DNA of 64,000 nucleotides from Streptomyces sp. NBC_00582. GTDB lineage: Bacteria > Actinomycetota > Actinomycetes > Streptomycetales > Streptomycetaceae. The stretch covers positions 2,232,001 to 2,296,000 of the forward strand of contig NZ_CP107772.1 in the NCBI RefSeq assembly GCF_036345155.1, in the 5' to 3' direction. The notes below the pieces were generated by a model. The model saw only the letters and a program-made list of their open reading frames with translations, did not search any database and was not told where the DNA came from. The position numbers and the translations under genes were made by a program. Of the stretch, positions 9,339 through 17,444 are shown piece by piece. The number at the start of each line of letters is the position of its first letter. Positions within the stretch are counted from its first letter, which is position 1.

Positions 9339-11432
9339 TCAGGCGGCCCGTTCCTCCGGTGCGGGCTCCAGGGGGATCTGGGGGCCGTCGGATTCGCGCA
9401 GCCAGCGGCGCAGGACGCGGTGGACGTGTTCGGCGCCCGTCAGGGCCGCGCCGTCCTCGACGGGCGCGGACAGGTCGAGCGGGGACAGCAGGAAGGGTCG
9501 GGACTGGGCGCCGCCGAGGCCGCCGTGGGAGCCGATCTGCTCCTCGAAGGCGAGGACCTCGCCGTCGGCGGGGTCGAGGAAGGAGTTGACCATGATGTCG
9601 GCGGTGTGCGGGAAGGAGTGGGTGCGGCGCACGGCGTCGGCGGCGCCGGGTCCGAACGGCGCGAGCGGGCCGGGGTCGTCGTCGAGCCGGTCCAGGGGTG
9701 TCTCGGCGCCGTACGCGCCGAGGACGACCCCGCCGTGCTCCTCGCTGCGGACCAGCAGGAAGCCGATGCCGGGGTGGTTGGCGAGGGTGGACAGCAGGGC
9801 GGGGTGACGGGCGTCGATCTCCTCCTTGGTCATGCGGTGCGGGACGTCGGGGAAGGAGATCAGGCCGAGGTTGCCGGAGGCGAGGACGATCGGCTCGGAG
9901 CGGCGGCCGGCGGGCCGGTGCCGTGCGCCGCCCTCCTCGACCGGCCGGCGCAGGGCGGCGCGGACGGCGGCGCGGGCCTCGGCGCCGCTGTGGGTGCGTT
10001 CGGCGCGGCGCGGCACGGGCAGTCCGCAGCCGGCCCGCACCAGGTCGCCGAGGGTGAGGCCGTAGCGGGCGCGGAAGGTCTCGCCGGGGCTCTGGCCGTG
10101 GTCGGACAGGACGACGATCCGGTAGGGGCGGGGGGCGTGCTCGGCGGCCTTCTCGATCAGGGCGAGGGCCCGGTCGAGGCGGCCGAGGACCTGGGCGGTG
10201 TCCCGGCCGAGCGGCCCGGAGTGGTGGGCGACCTCGTCGTAGGCGACGAGGTCGGCGTAGACGGCGGTGCGGCCGGCGAGGAGGTCGCCCATGACGGCGG
10301 CCACGACGACGTCCCGTTCGACGACGGTGGCGAAGGCGCGGACGAACGGGTAGAGCCCGCCGCGGCCCACGCGCGGGCGGTCCCCGCGCAGTCGGGCGCG
10401 GGTGGACTGGGTGATCTCGCGGACGACCTCGGCGACGAAGGACAGGGCGGTGCGCACGGCGTTGGCGGGGTCGGAGAAGTAGGCGAAGTAGCCGGCGCGG
10501 GAGCGGGTGTCGCGGCCTCGTCTGCGGGTGGCGATGGACAGCACGAGGGCCTGTTCGTCGGCGCCGCCGCCGAAGAGGTTGCCGCGGCTCGCGCCGTCGA
10601 GGGTGAGCAGTCCGCCGTCGCCGGTGCGCTCGACGGCGCGGCGCTGGAGTTCCGCGGCGCTGGTGGGGCGGTTGCTGACCATCACCTCCCCGCTGTCCTT
10701 CTCGTACCAGCGGAAGGCGGGCACGTCGTGGTTGCTGCCGTGCAGGATGCCGAGCTGACTGGCGCCGGTCTGACTGGACCAGTCGGTGTGCCAGGGGGTG
10801 AGCCGGTGGGTGGGGGGCGCCGTGGGCCCGGGGACCGGGCCGGGGTGGCCGAGCCAGGTGGCGACGGTGGGCATCAGGCCGTCGCGGACGGCGGCGGCCA
10901 GGACGTCGTGGCCCACGCCGTCGAGTTGGAGGAACACGGTGCCCGGGGTGGGGGCGCAGGGCGGGCCGCCTCTGCGGCGGCGGTCGGCGAGGCGGTAGAG
11001 GCGGCGGCGGTAGGCGTCGTCGTCGCGGACGGCGAGGGCGCCGCCGGTCGCGGAGGCGACGGCGGACATCACGGCGGCGACGATGACGGCGGTCTCGGGG
11101 GCGGCCTCGGTCTGCCCGGAGGGCGTCAGTCTGAGCGCTATCAGCAGCAGGGAGCCGTTGAGGAAGAACACCAGCAGGCCGAGGACGAGCGCGGGCACCA
11201 GCAGCAGCAGGCGGACGAGGAGGGGCCAGACCAGGGCGGACAGCAGGCCGAAGACACCGGCGCCGACGGCCGCGGTGACGGCGATGGTGGTGGCGCTGTC
11301 GCCGTCGGCGGACTGCAGACGGAAGTCCGGCAGGATCCCCGCGAGCACCAGCATCGTCAGGGTGGAGACGGCCCACACCGCGAGACTCCGCCCCGCCTGG
11401 CTGACGGCTCGCCGCCACCGCACCCCTCGCAC
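9339..11432 (-). CDS. Holin-like membrane domain fused to alkaline-phosphatase-superfamily domain
   Basis: About 697 aa. Residues up to about 150 hold four hydrophobic segments (for example LLLLVPALVLGLLVFFLNGS), matching the phage holin superfamily IV domain. The remainder is an alkaline phosphatase/phosphodiesterase-type domain with VFLQLDGVGHDVL, AYDEVAHHSGP and VVLSDHGQSPGETF, the places where such enzymes bind two metals. The catalytic part is predicted to be anchored in the membrane. The substrate is unknown; nucleotide or lipid-headgroup phosphoesters fit the superfamily. A GTG at 11432 with GAGGTG upstream is my preferred start; the frame is open to a GTG at 11495. The gene precedes the MoxR/VWA pair on the same strand. 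Confidence 0.85.
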   Translation of the reverse strand: MRGVRWRRAVSQAGRSLAVWAVSTLTMLVLAGILPDFRLQSADGDSATTIAVTAAVGAGVFGLLSALVWPLLVRLLLLVPALVLGLLVFFLNGSLLLIALRLTPSGQTEAAPETAVIVAAVMSAVASATGGALAVRDDDAYRRRLYRLADRRRRGGPPCAPTPGTVFLQLDGVGHDVLAAAVRDGLMPTVATWLGHPGPVPGPTAPPTHRLTPWHTDWSSQTGASQLGILHGSNHDVPAFRWYEKDSGEVMVSNRPTSAAELQRRAVERTGDGGLLTLDGASRGNLFGGGADEQALVLSIATRRRGRDTRSRAGYFAYFSDPANAVRTALSFVAEVVREITQSTRARLRGDRPRVGRGGLYPFVRAFATVVERDVVVAAVMGDLLAGRTAVYADLVAYDEVAHHSGPLGRDTAQVLGRLDRALALIEKAAEHAPRPYRIVVLSDHGQSPGETFRARYGLTLGDLVRAGCGLPVPRRAERTHSGAEARAAVRAALRRPVEEGGARHRPAGRRSEPIVLASGNLGLISFPDVPHRMTKEEIDARHPALLSTLANHPGIGFLLVRSEEHGGVVLGAYGAETPLDRLDDDPGPLAPFGPGAADAVRRTHSFPHTADIMVNSFLDPADGEVLAFEEQIGSHGGLGGAQSRPFLLSPLDLSAPVEDGAALTGAEHVHRVLRRWLRESDGPQIPLEPAPEERAA

Positions 11433-11526
11433 GCCCCGTTCACCTCGTCTTCCGGCCCCGACGCCGTGAGGAGGGGCCGTCGTCCACCCTGTCACACGGG
11501 CCGGACGACGGGGCCGGTCCCTGTCC

Positions 11527-11928
11527 TCACCGTCCGTCGTACCCGGCCGTCGGCATCGACAGCCGCCGGTGGACGTGGGCCTTCATCTGGGCGTCGTAGG
11601 CGGGTTCGGGGGAGCCGACGGTCTCCACGCGCACCCCGCGGCGGGCGCACTCCTCGGTGAACTCCTCGACGTCCGACAGGGCGCTCTCGAGGACGCGGCG
11701 GCTGGGCGCGACGAACAGGTCGACGCCGGGCCGCACCCCGTCCCACAGGACGCAGTGGTCGGCGCGCAGCCCGCGCACCAGCAGTTCGCGGCGGACGGTG
11801 TAGCCCCGCTGGGCGGCCCAGCGCGCGCACATGGCGTGCTGGCTGCGGGAGTCCACCAGGAAGGGATCGGCGTCCAGTTCCTCGAGCGGCGTCAGACTCG
11901 CGATCGCCGTGACCCGCGTCGGTCCCAT
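11527..11928 (-). CDS. Conserved hypothetical protein, 133 aa
   Basis: I do not recognise a named domain. The sequence (SLTPLEELDADPFLVDSRSQ, then GYTVRRELLVRGLRADHCVLWD, VDLFVAPSRRVLESAL and a C-terminal LSMPTAGYDG) resembles a short protein conserved in Streptomyces. The order of strands and the phrase about 'ARRGVRVETV' hint at a resolvase-like alpha/beta fold without the catalytic serine, which is only an impression. The ATG at 11926-11928 opens the gene. It diverges from the MBL-fold gene at 12013, sharing an 84-nt intergenic region. Confidence 0.7.
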   Translation of the reverse strand: MGPTRVTAIASLTPLEELDADPFLVDSRSQHAMCARWAAQRGYTVRRELLVRGLRADHCVLWDGVRPGVDLFVAPSRRVLESALSDVEEFTEECARRGVRVETVGSPEPAYDAQMKAHVHRRLSMPTAGYDGR

Positions 11929-12012
11929 GGCGTCCCCCTCACCTCCGGGTTTCGCCGCCGACCCTACTCCTGCCCGTAGGCTTCGGGGGAGTCGCGCGAA
12001 GGAGGCAAAGGG

Positions 12013-12786
12013 GTGCCGGTGGAGATCACCTGGTGGGGTCACGCGACCTGCACGGTCGAGGATGCGAACGTGCGCGTGCTGACCGACCCTCTGTTCGCAC
12101 GCCGGCTCGCGCATCTGCGGCGCCGCCGGGGCGCTCCGCCGCCGCCGGACGCGTGGCGGGCGGACGTGGCGGTGGTCTCCCATCTGCACGCCGACCATCT
12201 CCATGTGCCGTCGCTGGCGCGCCTCGCGCCGGGTACGCGCCTGCTGGTGCCCCGGGGTGCGCCGCGCGCCGTGCCGGGGCTGCGGCGGCTCGCTCATCTG
12301 CGGGTCAGCGAGATGGAGCCGGGTGACGAGACCTCGGTGGGCGGGGTGCGGATACGGGCGGTGCCGGCGCGGCACGACGGGCGGCGGCTGCCGCTGGGGC
12401 CGCACCGCTCCCCCGCGCTCGGGTATGTCGTCGAGGGGGAGGCGCGCACCTACTTCGCGGGGGACACGGGGCTGTTCGAGGAGATGGCCGGGGAGGTCGG
12501 GCCGGTCGACGTGGCGCTGCTGCCGGTGGGCGGCTGGGGTCCGTATCTGGGCGAGGGGCATCTGGACGCGGGCCGGGCGGCCGAGGCGCTGGCGCGGCTG
12601 GCGCCGGGGAGCGCGGTGCCGGTGCACTACGGCACGTACTGGCCGATCGGGATGGACGCCGTGCGCCCCCATGAGTTCCATGCGCCGGGTGAGGAGTTCG
12701 TGCGCCTTGCGGCGCGGCGTGCGCCGGGCGTGACGGTGCACCGGCTGGGGCACGGTGAGAGCGTGCGCCCGGAGGTCGCCCGGTGA
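12013..12786 (+). CDS. MBL-fold metallo-hydrolase
   Basis: 257 aa. The metal motif VVSHLHADHLHVPSL (HxHxDH) is at about residues 55-69, with WWGHATC near the start, TYFAGDTGLF in the middle and VPVHYGTYWP late: the UlaG/RomA-like branch of the metallo-beta-lactamase superfamily. The GTG at 12013 is preceded by GGAGG with a 7-nt gap. The stop overlaps the next start by 4 nt (GTGA), so translation is coupled with the DedA-family membrane protein. The substrate is unknown. Confidence 0.9.
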   Translation: MPVEITWWGHATCTVEDANVRVLTDPLFARRLAHLRRRRGAPPPPDAWRADVAVVSHLHADHLHVPSLARLAPGTRLLVPRGAPRAVPGLRRLAHLRVSEMEPGDETSVGGVRIRAVPARHDGRRLPLGPHRSPALGYVVEGEARTYFAGDTGLFEEMAGEVGPVDVALLPVGGWGPYLGEGHLDAGRAAEALARLAPGSAVPVHYGTYWPIGMDAVRPHEFHAPGEEFVRLAARRAPGVTVHRLGHGESVRPEVAR

Positions 12787-13415
12787 GGTGGTGGTTCGCC
12801 GCGGCCGCCACGGCGGTGGTGCCGACGGAGTCCACGCAGCAGGCGATCGGCTATCCGTCGTTGTTCCTGCTGGTGTTGATCGGGGCGCTGGTGCCGGTGG
12901 TGCCGACGGGGGCGCTGGTGAGTTCGGCGGCGGTGGTGGCGTTCCATCAGACGGCGCCGTTCTCGCTGGCGCTGGTGTTCCTGACGGCGTCGCTGGCGGC
13001 GTTCCTCGGGGACGCGGCGCTGTACTGGCTGGGGCGGCGCGGGATGCGCTCGAAGAACGGCTCGCGCTGGCTGGAGGCGATCCGTGGGCGGGCGCCGCAG
13101 GAGCGGCTGGAGCAGGCGCAGGCGCGGCTCGCCGAGCACGACGTGGCCGTGCTGGTGCTGTCCCGGCTGGTGCCGGCGGGCCGGATCCCGGTGATGCTGG
13201 CCTGTCTGATGGCCGACTGGCCGCTGCGGCGGTTCGTGCGGGGCAATCTGCCGGCCTGTCTGGCGTGGGCGCTGACGTATCAGTTGATCGGGATTCTGGG
13301 TGGTTCGCTGTTCCCGGAGCCGTGGCAGGGTGTGGTGACGGCGGTCGCGCTGACCGTCGTGATCAGCGCGGCGCCGAGCGTGTGGCGCCGGATCAGGAAG
13401 TCCGACGCCGCCTAG
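12783..13415 (+). CDS. DedA-family (VTT domain) membrane protein
   Basis: 210 aa with several hydrophobic segments, and the DedA/VTT pattern GDAALYWLGRRG followed by an amphipathic helix and RLVPAGRIPVMLACLMADWPL. The basic R...PAGR loop is the family's hallmark. DedA proteins act as membrane flippases or transporters linked to lipid handling and proton-motive force. Start GTG overlaps the preceding MBL gene. The TAG stop is part of the CTAG that borders a MITE-like element at 13412-13591, so the element inserted exactly at the end of the gene without altering the protein. Confidence 0.88.
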   Translation: MRWWFAAAATAVVPTESTQQAIGYPSLFLLVLIGALVPVVPTGALVSSAAVVAFHQTAPFSLALVFLTASLAAFLGDAALYWLGRRGMRSKNGSRWLEAIRGRAPQERLEQAQARLAEHDVAVLVLSRLVPAGRIPVMLACLMADWPLRRFVRGNLPACLAWALTYQLIGILGGSLFPEPWQGVVTAVALTVVISAAPSVWRRIRKSDAA

Positions 13416-13591
13416 GCCGTGTCTGACAATTCCCGTCGTCGCCCGGAGGGCGGCCTGGCGGCGTCAGGTGCGTGCTCTCGGCGTGCCGGGCGTAGACCCT
13501 CGTACTGGGCGTACTCGGGTCTGCGCCCGGTGCGCCGAGAGTGCGTGCATGGCGTCGCGAGGCAGACGGGAATTGTCAGACACGGCCTAGT
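13412..13591. mobile_element. MITE-like element, 180 bp, bordered by CTAG
   Basis: A 26-bp perfect terminal inverted repeat: GGCCGTGTCTGACAATTC... on the left (from 13412) and its complement on the right (to 13591). Both ends include CTAG, which could be a 4-bp target duplication. The interior holds a second long inverted repeat around 13470-13555, so the whole element can fold into one extended hairpin. It encodes nothing. The size, structure and CTAG borders fit a miniature inverted-repeat element mobilised by an IS transposase in trans; no transposase is present here. It sits between convergent genes and probably terminates both. Confidence 0.75.
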
Positions 13592-13624
13592 GCCGCGGGG
13601 CAGGCGGGACGTTGCGGACAGGGT

Positions 13625-14689
13625 CTAGGGCTGTGCGGCGGACAGGCCCTGGCCGAGGACGCGTGAGCCTCCGACGGGCAGGTCCCACAGGTCCTCGCGG
13701 GCCAGGCCCGCCTTGTCCCAGGCCGCCCGGACGCGTCGCAGGGGTTCGAGGACCGGTTCCGCGGAGAGGACGAACGTCGCCCAGTGCATGGGGGCCATCC
13801 GGCGGGCGCCGAGGTCGAGGGCGGCTCTGACGGCCTCCTCGGGGTCGCAGTGGACGTCGCTGAGCCACCAGCGGGGGTCGTAGGCGCCGATCGGCAGGAG
13901 GGCGAGGTCGATGCCGGGGTAGCGGCGGCCGATGCGGGAGAACCAGTGGCCGTAGCCGGTGTCGCCCGCGAAGTACAGCCGCTGTCCGTCGGGGGCGGTG
14001 AGCACCCAGCCGCCCCACAGGGAGCGGCAGGTGTCGAGGAGGGAGCGCTTGGACCAGTGGTGGGCGGGGACGAAGTCGAAGCGGACGCCGGACAGTTCGG
14101 CCGCCTCCCACCAGTCCAGCTCGGTCACGTGCGTGAACCGGCGCCGCCGGAACCAGCGTCCGAGCCCGGCGGGCACGAACACGGGGGTGTCGCGCGGGAG
14201 TCGGCGCAGCGTCGGCGCGTCGAGGTGGTCGTAGTGGTTGTGGCTGATGACGACCGCGTCGACGGGCGGCAGGTCCTCCCAGGGGACGCCGACGGGGGTG
14301 ATGCGGGCCGGGGTGCCGAGGATGCGGCGGGACCAGACCGGGTCGGTGAGGACGGTGAGGCCGCCGATGCTCAGCACCCAACTGGCGTGTCCCGCCCAGG
14401 TGACGGCGACGGTGCGGGCGTCCACGCGGGGCAGCGGGGCGGGCGCGAAGGGCAGCCGGGGGACGTCGGCGAGGCCCTCCTTGCCGGGGCGTACGGAGCC
14501 CTCGCGGGCGAAGCGGGCGAGGGCCTTGAGGCCGGGCAGCGGGGCGGTCAGCCGGTCGTGGAAGGTACGCGGCCACACCCGCCGCTCCCCCGGCGGGCGG
14601 GGGTCGGCGAGGGGCGGGACGAGGGAGTCGGTGTCCTGCGGGGGCACGGGTTCGGCGGTGGTGGTGGTCGACTCGGACTGCTGCGTCAT
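13625..14689 (-). CDS. MBL-fold hydrolase, NAPE-PLD/RomA-like
   Basis: 354 aa. Motifs in order: WAGHASWVLSIGGLTVLTDP, then VVISHNHYDHLDAPTL (HxHxDH), YFAGDTGYGHW and MHWATFVLS. This is the metallo-beta-lactamase group that includes N-acyl-phosphatidylethanolamine phospholipase D and Rom/UlaG relatives. I chose the ATG at 14687-14689, which overlaps the stop of the upstream aminotransferase-fold gene by 4 nt (ATGA) and has GGGAG ahead of it. Another ATG at 14704 is possible. Translation is coupled to the gene upstream, so the two proteins likely act together, but the reaction is unknown. Confidence 0.9.
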   Translation of the reverse strand: MTQQSESTTTTAEPVPPQDTDSLVPPLADPRPPGERRVWPRTFHDRLTAPLPGLKALARFAREGSVRPGKEGLADVPRLPFAPAPLPRVDARTVAVTWAGHASWVLSIGGLTVLTDPVWSRRILGTPARITPVGVPWEDLPPVDAVVISHNHYDHLDAPTLRRLPRDTPVFVPAGLGRWFRRRRFTHVTELDWWEAAELSGVRFDFVPAHHWSKRSLLDTCRSLWGGWVLTAPDGQRLYFAGDTGYGHWFSRIGRRYPGIDLALLPIGAYDPRWWLSDVHCDPEEAVRAALDLGARRMAPMHWATFVLSAEPVLEPLRRVRAAWDKAGLAREDLWDLPVGGSRVLGQGLSAAQP

Positions 14690-15933
14690 CGAGGAGGCTC
14701 CCATCGCTGAGCGTCGTCACGGAGATCGTCGAGGACCGACCTCAGAAGCACCAACGCGCGTTGCACCTGTGGCAGTTCCAACGGCGTGGGTGAGGTGAGG
14801 CATTCCGCGCGCTCGGCGTCCGTGGCGCCCAGCAGCGGGCCGGTGGACAGCCGTACCCGCAGCGCCCCGAGGTCGTCCCCGAAGCGATGGCCGCCGGGCG
14901 CGGGCATGCCCAGCCGGGTGGTGAGGAGGTCCTCCAGGTCCTGGGCGTCGGCCACCCCGCGCGCGGCGAGCGCCTCCCGCAGCGGGCCGAGGTCGGCGTA
15001 CAGGTGCCGTCCGGCCCTCGGCGGCAGGGCGAGGGCGCCCGCGGCCACCACGGTGGCGTGCAGCGCGTGGGCCACGCGCGCGTGGAGCCGTACGGTGGCG
15101 GTCACGCGCGCGGTGACCGGGGCGGGCTCGGTCAGGGCGTACGCGGCGGCGGCGGCGACCGGTGCGGCCACGCGCGCGTCGAGCGCGGTGAGGACGTCGA
15201 GCACGCGCGCGTGGAGGTCGTCGCCGACGGCCGAGGCGGGCAGGCGGGCGACGGCGGCGGGCCAGCCGCCGGGCAGCAGCGCGCCCGCCAGGTCGGTGAC
15301 GACGGTGACCTGTCCGGGCAGCATCTCGGCGGGGCTGACCAGCACGGTGTCGTGCGGGGCGTGCAAGGTGTCGCGCCAGGTCTCGTCGCTGACCAGGTGC
15401 AGGCCCTCGCCGGCGGCGGCCTCGACGGCCTCGTGGAGCACCTCGGGCGGTGCGACGGTGGCGGTGGGGTCGTCGGCGACGGACAGCACCAGCAGCCGGG
15501 GGTCCCCGCCCTCGGCCCGCACCCGGCGCACGGTCTCCAGCAGGGCGTACGGGTCGGGTACGCCCCCGCACTCGGCGGGCGTCGCCACATGGAACACGGG
15601 CCGCCCGAGCAGCCGGGCGTACGGCGCCCACCAGGCCGCGCAGGGCCGGGGCACCAGGACGTCGCCGCCGAGCGCGGCGGTCAGCGCGAGCAGCAGCGCG
15701 GGGGCGCCGGGTGCGGCGACGGCCCGGCCGGGTCCGGCGGGGGTGCCGCGTCGTTCCTCGTAGCCGCGGGCGGCGTCGAGGAGCTCGGGGCCGCCGCCGA
15801 CGGGTTCGCCGTACGCGCGCGGGGCGGCCCGGGCGAGGACGTCGGCGAGTTCCGGGAGCACGGGCAGCCCGTCGGGCGGGGGCGGGGGGCCGTAGCGGAC
15901 GGGTCCGTGGTCCTCCGGTTCCGTGCGCCGCAT
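14686..15933 (-). CDS. Aminotransferase class I/II-fold protein lacking the PLP lysine
   Basis: 415 aa. The fold I PLP-enzyme layout is recognisable: YGEPVGGGPELLDAARGYEERRG (substrate-binding N-arm), DVLVPRPCAAWWAPYARLLG, and VSDETWRDTL, which corresponds to the Asp that binds the PLP pyridine. Where active enzymes have S-x-S/T-K in the following strand, this protein reads VTVVTDLAGALLPGGWPAA, with no lysine. It is therefore probably unable to form the internal aldimine and may be a non-catalytic relative, unless another lysine serves. ATG at 15931-15933 with GGAGG 5 nt upstream. Its stop overlaps the start of the MBL-fold gene. Confidence 0.75.
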   Translation of the reverse strand: MRRTEPEDHGPVRYGPPPPPDGLPVLPELADVLARAAPRAYGEPVGGGPELLDAARGYEERRGTPAGPGRAVAAPGAPALLLALTAALGGDVLVPRPCAAWWAPYARLLGRPVFHVATPAECGGVPDPYALLETVRRVRAEGGDPRLLVLSVADDPTATVAPPEVLHEAVEAAAGEGLHLVSDETWRDTLHAPHDTVLVSPAEMLPGQVTVVTDLAGALLPGGWPAAVARLPASAVGDDLHARVLDVLTALDARVAAPVAAAAAYALTEPAPVTARVTATVRLHARVAHALHATVVAAGALALPPRAGRHLYADLGPLREALAARGVADAQDLEDLLTTRLGMPAPGGHRFGDDLGALRVRLSTGPLLGATDAERAECLTSPTPLELPQVQRALVLLRSVLDDLRDDAQRWEPPR

Positions 15934-16140
15934 GGGGTCCTCCGCGCAGTCCGTCCCTGGTGCCGGGTGCCGGCGGCCGTCGGGGGCCGCGGGGGGTGCG
16001 GTGCCCGGGGTGCCGGTGGTGCGTGACGTGTCGTACGGGGCGGATCGTGCCCCGGGGCTCTGCGTACCCCGTGGGCCGGGTCCCATGGCCGCCCGCTCGC
16101 GTTGCGCAGGTCACAGCGGGGGCGGGCCGGCCGTGGAGGG

Positions 16141-17199
16141 TCAGGCGTCCGCCGCGGGCCTGCGGCGGCGCAGCAGCCGGTGTGCGGCGGCGCCGAACGC
16201 GCCGGCGATCAGCAGTCCGCCGGCGACGAGCGCGGGCACCGAGTCGCGGAAGGTACCGCCGGTGCCGGCCCGGACGCCGTGTTCGACGGTGGCGGGGGTG
16301 GTGGGGCGCTGTGTGGGGTGCGCGGTGGGGCACGGCTTGTCGTGGGGGCAGGCGGGGCCGCCGTCGCAGGACGGGGCGTTCTGGCCGGGGGCCGGGAGGC
16401 AGGGCGGGATGCCGCTCGCGTCGGCGCTGCCGCCGGAGGCGGAGGTGGGCCGGTTGACGTCGAAGGTCGCGCTCCACGGGCTGCCCCGGCCGCCGGGCGG
16501 TGCCGGGCAGGTGCCGTCCACGGTCCAGGCGGTGTCGGGGCCGAGCCCGCCGTCGTCCCGGCCGAGATCGGGGGCGATGTGGGCGCTGCCCTGATAGGAG
16601 GGTCCGGTGCCCTTCTCGCCGTCGCCGGGAAGGCCGGTGGAGACACCGCCGGAGGCTTCACCGGGGACATTCCCGGAGGCTTCACCGGGGACATTCCCGG
16701 AGGCTTCACCGGGGACATCCCCGGAGGCTTCACCGGGGACATTCCCGGAAGCGCCGCTGGAGACGTCGCCAGGGACATCGCCGGAAGCGCCGCCGGAGAC
16801 GTCACCGGGGACATCGCCGGGAAGGCCGCCGGGGACATCGCCGGAGGCTTCGCCGGGAAGGCCACCCGAGACGTCGCTCGGGGCATCGCCCGAAGCGTCG
16901 CCGGGGACATTGGCGGAAGCGCCGCCGGTGACCTCCCCGGGAACGCCGCCGGAGGCCTTGGCGGGGACGTCGCCGGACACCTTGACGAGTTTGACGGTTC
17001 CCTCGGAGAACGCCTGTGAGACGGCGTCCAGGGTCTCGGGGGCCGGGCCGTCGAGGGGGTCGCAGGAGACCGACACGGTGACGCTGCCCCCCGGGTCGAC
17101 GCTCCCCGGGCCGACCTCGGCCGCCGGATCGGCGACCGCGACCGGCCCGGCGGCGACCAACAGGGCGGCGGCGAGGAGGAAGGGGGCGGTGCGGCGCAT
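16141..17199 (-). CDS. Secreted, C-terminally anchored surface protein with 8-residue repeats
   Basis: 352 aa. An N-terminal signal peptide (MRRTAPFLLAAALLVAAG) leads to a short domain with SVDPGGSVTVSVSCDP. From about residue 75 to 187 comes a low-complexity block of degenerate 8-residue repeats (GDVPGEASG type). Then come a Cys-containing region, a Pro/Thr stretch, EHGVRAGTGGTFRDSVPALV, one transmembrane helix and a RRRRRP tail. The protein is likely exported and held in the membrane with its body outside. Related Streptomyces proteins, as I remember them, lack most of the repeat block. Function unknown. ATG at 17197-17199. Confidence 0.75.
   Translation of the reverse strand: MRRTAPFLLAAALLVAAGPVAVADPAAEVGPGSVDPGGSVTVSVSCDPLDGPAPETLDAVSQAFSEGTVKLVKVSGDVPAKASGGVPGEVTGGASANVPGDASGDAPSDVSGGLPGEASGDVPGGLPGDVPGDVSGGASGDVPGDVSSGASGNVPGEASGDVPGEASGNVPGEASGNVPGEASGGVSTGLPGDGEKGTGPSYQGSAHIAPDLGRDDGGLGPDTAWTVDGTCPAPPGGRGSPWSATFDVNRPTSASGGSADASGIPPCLPAPGQNAPSCDGGPACPHDKPCPTAHPTQRPTTPATVEHGVRAGTGGTFRDSVPALVAGGLLIAGAFGAAAHRLLRRRRPAADA
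16641..16975. repeat. In-gene 24-bp repeat array
   Basis: Units of 24 bp reading GGAGGCTTCACCGGGGACAT plus TCCC on the plus strand. Four nearly identical copies run from 16651, followed by about ten more diverged ones. Unit length is a multiple of three, so on the minus strand it encodes an 8-residue repeat and copy-number change keeps the reading frame. The left end is the most uniform, suggesting recent expansion there. Confidence 0.9.
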
Positions 17200-17444
17200 G
17201 GGACGGCTCCTTCGGCCGACGAGGCGGGGCACGGCGTTCACGCCCCGCTCCCATCACAGCCCCGGTCCCCCGCGACCGCGCGCGGCCACGGTCCATTGGG
17301 GTCCATTGGCGGGACGGGGGCCCGCCACTCGGGTGACGCCCCGAGCCGGGGGCCCAGGTTTTCGGGGCCCGCCCGGGGTCACTCGGCACTCGTCCCGCCG
17401 TACGTCGGGACGCCCGTTTCCCGATCCTCCGGGAGGTCCCGTCC

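Noticed and set aside
8967..11660. Very long plus-strand frame opposite the MoxR and phosphatase genes
   Set aside because: It has Gly/Ala/Val-rich low-complexity composition throughout and no domain. The minus-strand frames carry clear motifs.
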